Positions 8,745 through 16,893 of a DNA stretch of 64,000 nucleotides are shown one piece after another (the stretch's first letter is position 1; each line of letters begins with the position of its first letter). The DNA is taken from assembly GCF_001422925.1 (NCBI RefSeq), contig NZ_LMNI01000001.1, positions 18,462 to 82,461 on the forward strand, written 5' to 3'. The notes beneath the pieces are model-generated. The model was not told where the DNA came from. It ran no database searches and saw only the letters and a program-made list of their open reading frames with translations. The stretch comes from Microbacterium sp. Leaf288. GTDB taxonomy: Bacteria; Actinomycetota; Actinomycetes; Actinomycetales; Microbacteriaceae. Position numbers and translations under genes: made by a program.

Positions 8745-10499
8745 ATGACGCCAGGGGAGCGCGACTACCTTCATCGCGGAGTCATTTCATTCCTGCCGAA
8801 GAATGGCCGGCGTCCGGGCGTCGACCGTCTGCGCGATCGTATGGGAGTCCATCCTGATGGATTCGGCCCCGTGCAAGGCATCTCCGAGAGCTGGTCCTGG
8901 AACACGTCGCCGACGAAGGAGGGAGGCGCCGTCCTCCTCAGCGTGGGGGCGCGGCAAGGAGGGCACGATCTCGCCGCGGGGGACGTCCTGTCTTCGATGG
9001 GGGACCCGATGCTGGCCGCCCACTGCTCTTCACCGTATGCCGCGATGCGGCCGGGGCGCGAAGGCATCAGCGTGGTCATCGACTCGCTCGGCTTCCGTCA
9101 GATGTACGGGCTCGTGACAAGCGACTTCTCGGCTGTTTCGACATCGGCTCTCGCACTGTCCCTTCTGGCTGATGACGTGCGGATGAATCACGAAGCGCTC
9201 GCGCTGCAGAGTCACCTGGGCTGGCAGCTGGGCCATCAGACGCTGATCCAGGACGTCGAGGTCTTGCCGTCGAGTGGTCTGATGACCGAGACAGGGTATG
9301 TCCCCGCGGATCGCTCCATGTCCGGGACTCCCCGGTCGAAAGATCCTGTCCGAGATGCCGCGGAAATGCTTCGAACACTCTTGAGCGGGTACCTGGATGA
9401 GCATCCCGATGCCGAACTGCAGCTGACGGGTGGCCTCGACTCACGAATCATCCTTGCGGCTATTCCGCCGAGTCGCCGGCCAGGTCTTCGCGCGATGACT
9501 CTACGAGCGCCGGACAGCGAGGACGCCAGCATCGCCGCCGCCATTTCTGGCAGGTACGGACTCAGGCACGAAGTCAAGGACCTCATCGGTCCCGGCGTCC
9601 TCGACCCGGCCGAGGCGTTCCGGATGTGCTGCGCGGCTGCTCACCGGATCGAGGCAAGCGCGGATCCGATCGCGCGCGCCGCCGTCGACCTGGCGGAAGG
9701 GGCTCTCGGCGATGCGCCACGGATCGAGGGGCTCGGCGGCGAAGTGGCTCGAGGGTTCTACTATCTGGGGTCACCCCGCTGGAGCCGCATCAGCGATCGT
9801 CGCATCCGGCGGCTCGCGCAATGGCGGCTCTTCTCCAACGAAGCGGTGTCGGCCGAGATCTTCGCACCGGACTTCGGCCGATGGGCGGCGGATTCGGCGC
9901 TGCGGCAGGTGGGGTCGGCGCTGCGGTCGGAGTCCGACTCGGACTGGCTGGAAGCCGTCGACGGGCTGTATCTGCACCAGAGAATGCGACGGTGGGCCGG
10001 CTCCCTGGCGTCTGCCACGTGCTTCGAGCGAGCAAAGTTCAACCCCATGCTCGATCGAGCGTTCTTGGAGCTCGTGGGAACTCTGACTCCCGCCGAGAAG
10101 CAGAATGCCTTGTTCCTGGCTCGCGTGCTCGTCGAGCTCGACCCCGACCTGGCGAACATTCCGCTGGACGGCCGGCCGACTCCGGCCGTGATCGCCTCGC
10201 GCTCCCGTTCCGGGCGCATCGTGAACACACGAGGGAAGCTGGTGAAGGCGGCGCGGAAAGTCCGTGCGCGAGTGTCTGGGTCGGCACCCCCGCCGGTGGG
10301 CGGGGAGCTCCTCGCGACGCTGGTCGTCGGTCATCTGCGATCGGATCGCGACGCCATCGAAGCACTCGCCGCCCACGACTTCATCAGCGCAGAGTGGCTG
10401 TCGAAGTTCGTGGACGGCGAGGTCGCTCCGTCTGTGGCGACGTGTTCCTTCCTGGTGAACCTGCTGGCGTTCGGTTCCCGGGTGTGGCGGACCTCCTAG
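8745..10499 (+). CDS. Asparagine-synthase-like ATP-dependent amide ligase without glutaminase site
   Basis: A 584-residue protein of the asparagine synthase superfamily. The PP-loop ATP-binding motif is clear at about residues 228-234 (LTGGLDSR, equivalent to SGGLDS), followed by the GLGGEVARGFYY segment corresponding to G-x-GGDE-x-F-x-GY. The N-terminal ~200 residues look like a degraded Ntn amidotransferase domain. Met1 is followed by Thr, not the catalytic Cys2 of glutamine-dependent AsnB, so external ammonia or another amine is the likely nucleophile, as in beta-lactam synthetase-like enzymes. The start is supported by GAAAGGTGATGCC just upstream. Related genes occur in actinobacterial polysaccharide loci and may amidate uronic acids. 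Here the carboxylate partner is unknown. Confidence 0.78.
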   Translation: MTPGERDYLHRGVISFLPKNGRRPGVDRLRDRMGVHPDGFGPVQGISESWSWNTSPTKEGGAVLLSVGARQGGHDLAAGDVLSSMGDPMLAAHCSSPYAAMRPGREGISVVIDSLGFRQMYGLVTSDFSAVSTSALALSLLADDVRMNHEALALQSHLGWQLGHQTLIQDVEVLPSSGLMTETGYVPADRSMSGTPRSKDPVRDAAEMLRTLLSGYLDEHPDAELQLTGGLDSRIILAAIPPSRRPGLRAMTLRAPDSEDASIAAAISGRYGLRHEVKDLIGPGVLDPAEAFRMCCAAAHRIEASADPIARAAVDLAEGALGDAPRIEGLGGEVARGFYYLGSPRWSRISDRRIRRLAQWRLFSNEAVSAEIFAPDFGRWAADSALRQVGSALRSESDSDWLEAVDGLYLHQRMRRWAGSLASATCFERAKFNPMLDRAFLELVGTLTPAEKQNALFLARVLVELDPDLANIPLDGRPTPAVIASRSRSGRIVNTRGKLVKAARKVRARVSGSAPPPVGGELLATLVVGHLRSDRDAIEALAAHDFISAEWLSKFVDGEVAPSVATCSFLVNLLAFGSRVWRTS

Positions 10500-12211
10500 C
10501 CGCCTACCGCCTTGAGGTCCTGGTCGCAGTAGTTGCGGGACAGCTCGTTTCCGGTTCCCGCCTTGTAGAAGGCGATCGCCCCATAGACCCAGTCGCCGCA
10601 GACGAACCGATTGCCGAGGATCTTGATGTTGGTCGCAGGCTGGGATGCGTCATACGAATCACCGCTGTTGCCACCGAAGATCGTGTAGGCGCCGCCCGAG
10701 ATCAAGTTGTCCTCGAGCGTCGTGTTCTGCGCGTGGCCGAAGTCCGCGTAGATGGTGAGCGCTGCCGAGAGCCCGCCGCCTCCACTGGTCGGAGTATTCG
10801 CCAAGAGGGCGGTGTTGTGCCGCACGGTGACCTGGAGAGCCCCACCGTGTGTCGAGATCCCGGAGTGGTGATCACCGGGCAGGTGGCCCAGGTCGTGGAT
10901 CCAGTTGTCGGTGATCGTTCCGTTGTATTCGACGGTGATGCCGTTACCGGTACCCGAGATGTCGTTGCCCTGGACCACCACGTTCGGCGCCTCGCCGTAG
11001 ATGTCCCGTACACCGGAGCGTGCACGGTGCGTGCAGCCCGCCGGTGTGCCGATCAACTCGTTCCTCTGGATGGTCGCGTTGGATCCCCGGTACGAGGCGT
11101 CCGAACCGCGGTATCGGATCGCGATGACGTCGTTGTCCGATGAACCGCCGCACACGCTGACGCGGGAGTCGGTGAGGAGTGCGTTCGGGTGATCGATCAC
11201 GACCTGGCCGGCGATGTCGAGATTCTTCATCACTGCTCCGGCCGCCGTCGTACGCACGACCTTCAGGTTGCTGTCCCATCTCCAGCCGGGGCCGGACGTC
11301 GCCTGTGCGGGGACGCTGGTGAAGGTCCCGGTGTTGGGGCCGGTGTTGGTGGCGTCCGGGTAGCCGCACTTGCTGGGCCGCTCCGCACAGTTCACCGACG
11401 TGCCGGTGCCGCCACCGCTCGTCGGGGTGGGCGTGGGAGTCGGAGTCGTGCTTGTGGGTGTCGGCGTGGGGGTTGCCGTCGGCTGCGGAGTCGGGGTCGG
11501 GGTCGTCGTCGGCGTGGGGGTTGCCGTCGCCCGGGGAGTCGCGGTCGGAGAAGTCGTCGGCGTGGGGGTTGCCGTCGGCTGGTTCCCGTCTCGGGACGAC
11601 GGTTCGAAGCGGATGTCCACGAGATAGTTCGAGCCCTTGTAGGAGTTCCGCGGGAAGCTAGACGCTCCATAGCTGTATACGCCGGCGTTGGCGGGGAGGG
11701 TGAACCCGTTCTGGTTCCGTGTGCGAAGCAGGTCGTTCTCGGTGACCGGGTAGCGGCCGCGCGGCGCGTGATACGAGACGACGTAGGTCTTGCCTGCTTG
11801 GAGGCTGACGGCCTGCTTCAGCGCGACGGTGCGCCAGCCTTCCTGCGACGTGGGGGCGAACTGCGTCGTCGCCAGCCGTCGACCATCCGCTGACCACAGT
11901 GATGCCGTGGTCACCCCGGAGGTGCGAGCGCCCTGGTAGTACTGCAGGGCGGTTACGTCGCCGTTCGCATCGGGCCGGAAAGTGACTCCGAGCTCCACCG
12001 CGGTGACGTCGGAGTCGGCGGAGACCTTGGGCGTCAGATCATCCGCAAAAATGCCTGTGGGCACCGGGCCTGCGACGGCCGGTACAGCCACCAGGGCGGT
12101 TGCGGCGATCACTCCGGCACCCAGGAGTGCCGTGAGCCATCGAGTCCACGTCACTCTTTGGGAATGCGCCCGGCGTGCGCCGGCGCGAGTCTGAGGGGGT
12201 GTTTTACGCAT
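10496..12211 (-). CDS. Secreted DUF4082 + Pro/Thr linker + parallel beta-helix protein
   Basis: This 571-residue protein is predicted to be exported: a basic N-terminus followed by WLTALLGAGVIAATALVAVP and a cleavage region near PAVAGPV. A DUF4082 module follows (residues ~50-200; ELGVTFRPDANGDV, YYQGARTSG, WRTVALKQAVSLQAGKTYVVSYHAPRGRY and a final YLVDIRF strand). Then comes a Pro-Thr-rich linker of about 60 residues. The C-terminal ~270 residues have the N-x-I/V repeat rhythm of right-handed parallel beta-helices (VVQGNDISGTGNGI, TLEDNLISGGAY). The ATG at 12211 is preceded by GGGAG at 7 nt. Such proteins bind or cleave surface glycans, but no catalytic site was recognised. The stop interlocks with that of the upstream plus-strand gene (10496-10499). 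Confidence 0.8.
   Translation of the reverse strand: MRKTPPQTRAGARRAHSQRVTWTRWLTALLGAGVIAATALVAVPAVAGPVPTGIFADDLTPKVSADSDVTAVELGVTFRPDANGDVTALQYYQGARTSGVTTASLWSADGRRLATTQFAPTSQEGWRTVALKQAVSLQAGKTYVVSYHAPRGRYPVTENDLLRTRNQNGFTLPANAGVYSYGASSFPRNSYKGSNYLVDIRFEPSSRDGNQPTATPTPTTSPTATPRATATPTPTTTPTPTPQPTATPTPTPTSTTPTPTPTPTSGGGTGTSVNCAERPSKCGYPDATNTGPNTGTFTSVPAQATSGPGWRWDSNLKVVRTTAAGAVMKNLDIAGQVVIDHPNALLTDSRVSVCGGSSDNDVIAIRYRGSDASYRGSNATIQRNELIGTPAGCTHRARSGVRDIYGEAPNVVVQGNDISGTGNGITVEYNGTITDNWIHDLGHLPGDHHSGISTHGGALQVTVRHNTALLANTPTSGGGGLSAALTIYADFGHAQNTTLEDNLISGGAYTIFGGNSGDSYDASQPATNIKILGNRFVCGDWVYGAIAFYKAGTGNELSRNYCDQDLKAVGG
11410..11585. repeat. Pro-Thr linker-coding low-complexity repeat
   Basis: A run of degenerate GTCGG/GTGGG units encodes the alternating Pro-Thr linker between the DUF4082 and beta-helix domains of the secreted protein on the minus strand. 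Longer sub-repeats (GTCGGCGTGGGGGTTGCCGTC) recur three times with small changes, which suggests slippage or recombination-driven length variation. It is coding, not a CRISPR array: there are no spacers of constant length. Confidence 0.7.
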
Positions 12212-12439
12212 GCGTATACTCCCATGCATTGGGGATTCGGGGGAAGGGCCCAGCGTAACTCGGAGGTTTCTTCGAGAGCGTTTCCATGAGGAGATCCTCA
12301 CTGTGGGTCACGCTCTTCTCACGCTCCGCTCATATGCGTCCCGGCGCCGCCCCCCGCAGTCGAGCGCGCTTCACCTCCCTGAGAATCCGGTCCGGCCCCT
12401 GCCTCAATGGTCCACCTCGACAGACCGCGACTCAATCGG

Positions 12440-13336
12440 TCAGCGAGGTACGAGGTGGCGGCCGCATGCCAGTTCGCTGGGCCGCAAGCGTGGGTACAAG
12501 AGGGCCTTGATGGATGCTTTCGACTGAGAGTGGCCTCGGATCACCCACGTGAGTTCGGACAGAACAGTGAGTGCCCAGTAGGCAGCACCGGCGTATATGG
12601 GATGGGACCGCGCGTAGTAGCGCACCCGGTTGATGATCTGCATGACGTGAGTCCGATCGTTCCGGCCGGACCCGCCCCCGGCGTGGACTGCCAGCGCAGC
12701 CGGGGTGAAGCGCACGACCCATCCGTCAGCACGTGCCCGCGCGCAGTAGTCCGTCTCCTCGGAGTAGAGGAAGTACGTCTCGTCCCACTCTCCTACCTCG
12801 AGCGAGCACGCTCGACGCACGAGCAGTGCCGCTCCCAATGCCCAGTCGATGGACGCGGCGTGGTCGTACGCGACCTCCTCCTGAACGTACTCCGAGAAGG
12901 CGGGCAGCCCCGTGAATCCGAGACCTACAGCACGCAAGAGTGTCGGTTCTCGACGCTGGGAGCGTTCCAGTTCACCGTTGGGGCCGAGCACCTTCGGCGC
13001 CACGATCCCGACGTTCGGCGCGTCGAGTTCCGCCAAGAGGCCGCGAATGGCGTCAGGGGCCAGCTCGAGGTCAGGGTTCAGAATGAGATGTGCCTCGGCA
13101 TGAGGACTGTGTTCGATTCCTCGGTTTATCCCGGCTGCGTAGCCCTTGTTCGCGCTCTGGATGACCTCGACCCACGGAAACTGGGCGAGCTGTGCGAGTG
13201 TGTCGTCTGTCGATGCGTTGTCGACCACGATCACCCGGGGAGTTCCACCGGGGTAGGCCGGATCGATCGATCGCAACAGGCGGCCGACGGAGTCGCCGCT
13301 GTTGTAGGTGACGATGACGATCGCCAAACCTCCCAT
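12440..13336 (-). CDS. Family 2 glycosyltransferase (rhamnosyltransferase-like)
   Basis: A 298-residue family 2 transferase with GLAIVIVTYNSGDSVG at the N-terminus, VIVVDNASTDDTLAQL as the nucleotide-sugar site, LILNPDLEL as the D-x-D-like metal site and DWALGAALLVRR plus YFLYSEETDYCAR as the acceptor/catalytic block. This layout is that of WbbL/RfbF-type dTDP-rhamnosyltransferases, although other donors are possible and no dTDP-rhamnose genes lie in the window. AAGGAGACGCG precedes the ATG and fixes the start. It is followed on the same strand, after 228 bp with no gene, by the secreted beta-helix protein. It is transcribed divergently from the next glycosyltransferase. Confidence 0.85.
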   Translation of the reverse strand: MGGLAIVIVTYNSGDSVGRLLRSIDPAYPGGTPRVIVVDNASTDDTLAQLAQFPWVEVIQSANKGYAAGINRGIEHSPHAEAHLILNPDLELAPDAIRGLLAELDAPNVGIVAPKVLGPNGELERSQRREPTLLRAVGLGFTGLPAFSEYVQEEVAYDHAASIDWALGAALLVRRACSLEVGEWDETYFLYSEETDYCARARADGWVVRFTPAALAVHAGGGSGRNDRTHVMQIINRVRYYARSHPIYAGAAYWALTVLSELTWVIRGHSQSKASIKALLYPRLRPSELACGRHLVPR

Positions 13337-13400
13337 GCGCGTCTCCTTGGCACGGTCCGATGAATGACGAGACCGAGGTTACCGGCTCCCCCCTGTCCGC

Positions 13401-13406
13401 TATAGC
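13401..13406 (+). promoter_or_regulatory. Candidate -10 element, near-leaderless GT4 gene
   Basis: TATAGC lies 8 nt before the GTG at 13415 and no ribosome binding site is visible in that space, so transcription would begin at or next to the start codon. No clear -35 hexamer is present. Confidence 0.35.
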
Positions 13407-13414
13407 GTCTGGAT

Positions 13415-14623
13415 GTGAAGCTTCTTCTTGTGGCGCCGACGATAGACTCCGGCGACGTCGGCGAGGCGTGGGTGGCGTTCCAGTGGGCGGACCACCTATC
13501 GAAGCGGCACGAGGTGACCGTCCTCAGCTATCGCAAGCGCGGTGCGCCGGAGATCGGCCCGCAACTGCCGCACGCGCGGGTGATCGAGTGGGTGGAGCCC
13601 GCTCTCATCGGCCGGTTGGAGCGGTTCAACAGCCTCCTGAAGCCGGGCTACTTCACGTTCGCCCGTAAAGCTCGACGGTGGATACGGGGTGCCATCGCCG
13701 GAGGCCAGCGATTCGACCTGGCGCATCAGGTCGTACCCGTCGCGATGAGGTACCCCAGTCCCCTCAGAGGCGGCCCGCTGCCGTACGTGATCGGACCGGT
13801 AGGCGGCAGCTTGGAGTCCCCGGTCGGCTTTCGGGACGAGGAAACAGGTCCGTGGTATCAGCGGCTTCGCCGTCTGGACGCGTGGCGGATACGGTACGAC
13901 CCGTGGCTGCGTGCGACGTACGAGCGGGCAGCCTGCGTGATCGGGATAGCGGACTACGTCAGTGAGCGGCTTTCGGGTCTGCACGTCAAGAGGCTGGAGA
14001 TCCTCAGCGAGACGGCCCTTCCCGAAGCGCCCGCGGTGCAGCCGCGCGAGCAGGTCGAAGCAACCACATCTCGGCCGCTGCGGGTGCTCTTCGTCGGCCG
14101 GGTCATCCGCACCAAGGGGGTTCGGGATCTGGTCGCGGCGATGGGGCGTCTGCGGGATGTCCCCGTCGTCGTGGACATCGTCGGCGATGGGTTCGATCTC
14201 GCCGCATGTCAGGAGCTCGTCCGGGCGCAGGGGCTGTCGGAGGGCGTTCGGTTCCACGGCCGTCGCTCCAGGGCGGAGGTTGAGCAGTTCTACGACCGAG
14301 CCGACGTCTTCGCCTTCCCGAGCTACCGCGAGCCCGGAGGAAATGTGATCTTCGAGGCAATGGGGCATTGGCTGCCGCTCATCGTCTGTGATCGTGGAGG
14401 GCCGTCCGCTGCGGTGAACTCCGAATGCGCGTTGATCTTGCCCGCGATCTCTCCAGATCAATTGGCCGGAGACCTTGCGGACGCCATCCGGCGTTTGGCG
14501 TTCGACCCAGAGCTGCGGGGCCGGATGGGGGTTGCGGCCAGGCAACGACTTCTGGAGGTGGGTCTGTGGGGCCCGAAGATGGACCGGGTGGATGAGATCT
14601 ACGCGTCCGTCCTGTCGACATAG
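13415..14623 (+). CDS. Family 4 glycosyltransferase (GT-B)
   Basis: A 402-residue retaining GT-B glycosyltransferase. The N-terminal domain starts KLLLVAPTIDSGDVGEAW, and the middle has YVIGPVGGSLESP. The C-terminal donor domain carries VLFVGRVIRTKGVRDLV, HGRRSRAEVEQFYDRADVFAFPS and the E-x7-E motif (REPGGNVIFEAMGHWLPLIV). The last two blocks are diagnostic for GT4. The GTG start at 13415 is the only one giving a normal N-terminal beta strand. The 3' end overlaps the convergent O-antigen ligase-like gene by 25 bp. It probably adds one sugar of the polysaccharide repeat at the cytoplasmic face of the membrane. Donor and acceptor unknown. Confidence 0.88.
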   Translation: MKLLLVAPTIDSGDVGEAWVAFQWADHLSKRHEVTVLSYRKRGAPEIGPQLPHARVIEWVEPALIGRLERFNSLLKPGYFTFARKARRWIRGAIAGGQRFDLAHQVVPVAMRYPSPLRGGPLPYVIGPVGGSLESPVGFRDEETGPWYQRLRRLDAWRIRYDPWLRATYERAACVIGIADYVSERLSGLHVKRLEILSETALPEAPAVQPREQVEATTSRPLRVLFVGRVIRTKGVRDLVAAMGRLRDVPVVVDIVGDGFDLAACQELVRAQGLSEGVRFHGRRSRAEVEQFYDRADVFAFPSYREPGGNVIFEAMGHWLPLIVCDRGGPSAAVNSECALILPAISPDQLAGDLADAIRRLAFDPELRGRMGVAARQRLLEVGLWGPKMDRVDEIYASVLST

Positions 14624-15939
14624 CGATGTTCGGCCACCTGCCACAGGCGGTACGTGGCGCCGCAGAGGCCCATCATGAGAAACCACAGACCCGGCACCAT
14701 GGGAAACGAGAAGCCATCGAAGAGTGCAAGGCTGACGGCGCCGCTGCCCGTTGACGCTGCCACGGCGGCGGCCGCTCCGCGCAACCTGGCGTCGTTCGAT
14801 CGAAGGTAGACCCGGGCGGCGCTCCACAGGCTCGTCGCGATCAGTATGAGCAACGCGATCACGCCGAGGAATCCGATCTCGACCAGCAGGAGCAGATACT
14901 CGTTGTCGAAGATCCGGTAGCGCGGAAGAAATGTTCCGATGCCGCGGCCGAACAGCGGCGCCTGTGAGATGTAGGCATCCGCGATCGCGTAGCTTTCCAC
15001 GCGGGACGTCACAGAAGAGTCGCCCTGCCCGATCGCCGAAAAGAGTCCGAGGATGGAGCCGGCCACTCCGGGCACCGCGAGGAACACTACGGCGAGGAGC
15101 CCTGTCAATCCACCGATGGCCGCGATCCGTTGCCTCGGCGTCCAGGTCAACGCCAAAGCGATGGCACCAACGGCGAGCCCGATCACGGCCGATCGTGACA
15201 GCGACAGCACGATGGCCAGCCCCATGGCGAGCGCCGGCCACCAGCGTGCGAGAAGGCTCAGCCGGCCTGCGCCGGCGATCGGCAGTTGACCGACGCCGCG
15301 GGCGAGGGCGAGCGGCAAGAGCATCGTCATCACTGCGCCGAACTCGATCGGATGGACGGAGGTTCCGGCTGGCCTCGTAAAACCCTCACGCAGCGTTGCA
15401 CTGAAAACGGCTTGGTGCGCTTCCAGTCCGGGAATCGAAATCTGGTCCACCCAATACTGACCGGTGACGAACTGAAACAGACCGAAGAGCGCCAGCAGGC
15501 CACCGAGAGTGGCAAGGTAATGCAAGAGGTCGAGCAGGCGCTCTGCGTTCGGGATCCCGTCGTGGGCGAGGAGCATGGCTCCGAACCAGCCGGCGATGGA
15601 GATCAACGTCAAGGTACTGACGCTGACCTCTTCCCCGCTGATCGGTCGAGCCATTCCGACGTAGAACGACGCCAGGATCATGGCGGTGAAGATCACCAAC
15701 GCTCCGATGACCGGTGATGACTGCTGCGCGTGTGTTCGTTGGATCCGCGCCAGGCTCCACCAGACGAGGCAGCACAAAGCCAGCAGCAGGGCGGGAGAGC
15801 CGGCGCCGCGGAGAACCGCGACGACGAACTGCGACGGGAGTACGAGCCTGACCGTGATGAAGACGATCAGGACGCTCGTCGCATCCGGCCCGCGTCCGGT
15901 TCGATCGGTCGGCGTGAGGCCTGCAACGAGAGCCGACAA
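14599..15939 (-). CDS. O-antigen ligase/Wzy-like polysaccharide polymerase
   Basis: An integral membrane protein of about 446 residues with some ten hydrophobic helices and a large periplasmic-type loop between residues ~190 and 240 (FVTGQYWVDQISIPGLEAH, then TRPAGTSVHPIEFG). A second conserved part, APLFGRGIGTFLPRYRIFDNEYL, is the pattern of the Wzy_C/O-antigen ligase family; the histidine and this G-x-G-x-F stretch are the usual landmarks. TTG at 15939 is chosen as start because GAGGAG lies 6 nt upstream and the reading frame before it is basic and shadow-like. It lies 10 bp after the Wzz-like gene. In this locus it is the best candidate to polymerise or ligate the glycan outside the membrane. 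Confidence 0.8.
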   Translation of the reverse strand: MSALVAGLTPTDRTGRGPDATSVLIVFITVRLVLPSQFVVAVLRGAGSPALLLALCCLVWWSLARIQRTHAQQSSPVIGALVIFTAMILASFYVGMARPISGEEVSVSTLTLISIAGWFGAMLLAHDGIPNAERLLDLLHYLATLGGLLALFGLFQFVTGQYWVDQISIPGLEAHQAVFSATLREGFTRPAGTSVHPIEFGAVMTMLLPLALARGVGQLPIAGAGRLSLLARWWPALAMGLAIVLSLSRSAVIGLAVGAIALALTWTPRQRIAAIGGLTGLLAVVFLAVPGVAGSILGLFSAIGQGDSSVTSRVESYAIADAYISQAPLFGRGIGTFLPRYRIFDNEYLLLLVEIGFLGVIALLILIATSLWSAARVYLRSNDARLRGAAAAVAASTGSGAVSLALFDGFSFPMVPGLWFLMMGLCGATYRLWQVAEHRYVDRTDA

Positions 15940-15949
15940 ACCCCACTCC

Positions 15950-16786
15950 TCAGGACTGTTCGGACACCGCTGCGGCGGGCTGTGGAACGTCCGCGTCGGC
16001 AAGCGATCTCTCCAGATCGTCTTCGCCGACGCTGCGGTGATGTCGTCGCAGGGAGGAGTCGCTCTCGAGAGGAGTGCTTCCGCGACGGTCGGGGGGAAGA
16101 TCCTCGACAGCGTCTTCGGGCGCCGACTCGACGCCGGGCTCATCCGAGTCATCCTCGTCGAGGGCATCGCGGGCACGGATGCGACGTGCCTCGCGGCGAA
16201 GCAGGACGTTGTCCAGCAGCACCAGCAGGATCAGCGAGAGACCGAGACCGACGATGCCTCCCACGACGGCTCCGACCAGCTTGTCGCGACCGACGGGCTC
16301 CGCATCGGCGTCGACCACCAGCACCGATGAGGTCACGCGGTTCCGGCCGTCGACGCCGACAGCCGACTGCAGCTCGGCGAGGCGAGGGGGCACCATCGCG
16401 ACCAGCAGATCCCGCACTTCCAGAGCCGAGGCCTCGGACTTGTCCTGGACCTGGATGCGGACGATCGGTCCGCTGGAACTCGGATCGGGGCCGACCTCAG
16501 CCTCCGCAGTCGGGGATGCCGCCTCGATCTGACGTGTGACTGCCTGATCGGACAGAGCCTTGCCGAGCAGATCCACAGTGAGATCCAGTCCGCCCAGCTG
16601 AAGGAATGGATTGCCCTCGGCGGGGACTGTGGAAGCGGGAGGCAGCAGCAGGACCGACGCTGTGGCTTGATAGGTGGGCTTCGCAATGTAATACCCGGCA
16701 ACTGCGAGTCCTGCGGTGAAGACCAACCCCACGAGTGCGAGAATCCATCGCCGCCGCACGATCATCGCCAGGTTGCTCAGATACAA
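15950..16786 (-). CDS. Wzz-like chain-length regulator/capsule co-polymerase
   Basis: A 278-residue protein with two transmembrane segments (residues ~13-34, WILALVGLVFTAGLAVAGYY, and ~178-200, LVGAVVGGIVGLGLSLILLVLL) flanking an extracytoplasmic domain, the Wzz/polysaccharide co-polymerase layout. The segment YQATASVLLLPP after the first helix is the typical Wzz start of the external domain. A cytoplasmic tail of ~75 residues rich in Asp, Glu and Arg follows and has no Walker motifs, so this is not a fused BY-kinase. The TTG start at 16786 has AGAGG at 7 nt; an ATG at 16765 is the alternative. It is coupled to the Wzy-like gene downstream and should set polymer length with it. Confidence 0.82.
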   Translation of the reverse strand: MYLSNLAMIVRRRWILALVGLVFTAGLAVAGYYIAKPTYQATASVLLLPPASTVPAEGNPFLQLGGLDLTVDLLGKALSDQAVTRQIEAASPTAEAEVGPDPSSSGPIVRIQVQDKSEASALEVRDLLVAMVPPRLAELQSAVGVDGRNRVTSSVLVVDADAEPVGRDKLVGAVVGGIVGLGLSLILLVLLDNVLLRREARRIRARDALDEDDSDEPGVESAPEDAVEDLPPDRRGSTPLESDSSLRRHHRSVGEDDLERSLADADVPQPAAAVSEQS

Positions 16787-16813
16787 CGGACTGCCTCTCG
16801 CGTCTCAGCTTCA

Positions 16814-16843
16814 TTGCCGACCACTCGCGACCGCAAGTAGTAT
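16814..16843 (+). promoter_or_regulatory. Candidate promoter in divergent Wzz-like intergenic region
   Basis: TTGCCG at 16814-16819 and TAGTAT at 16838-16843 are separated by 18 bp and face the plus-strand Wzz-like gene. The stretch TAGTATATTTTAC is the most AT-rich short segment nearby. On the minus strand the same stretch reads TATACT (16844-16839), a good -10 for the Wzz-Wzy gene pair, so both directions may share this site. No transcription data are available. Confidence 0.45.
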
Positions 16844-16893
16844 ATTTTACGTCCTCAACGTCCGGATCGGTGGCAGGATCGGGGTCCAAAACG

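Noticed and set aside
8744..8747. Apparent overlap of divergent start codons between the GT2 gene and the asparagine-synthase-like gene
   Set aside because: It depends on an implausible 38-residue N-terminal extension of the GT2 protein; GTG at 8656 is more likely and leaves an 88-bp gap.
11410..11585. Pro/Thr-coding repeats as a CRISPR-like array
   Set aside because: Short, degenerate, directly contiguous units inside a coding frame.
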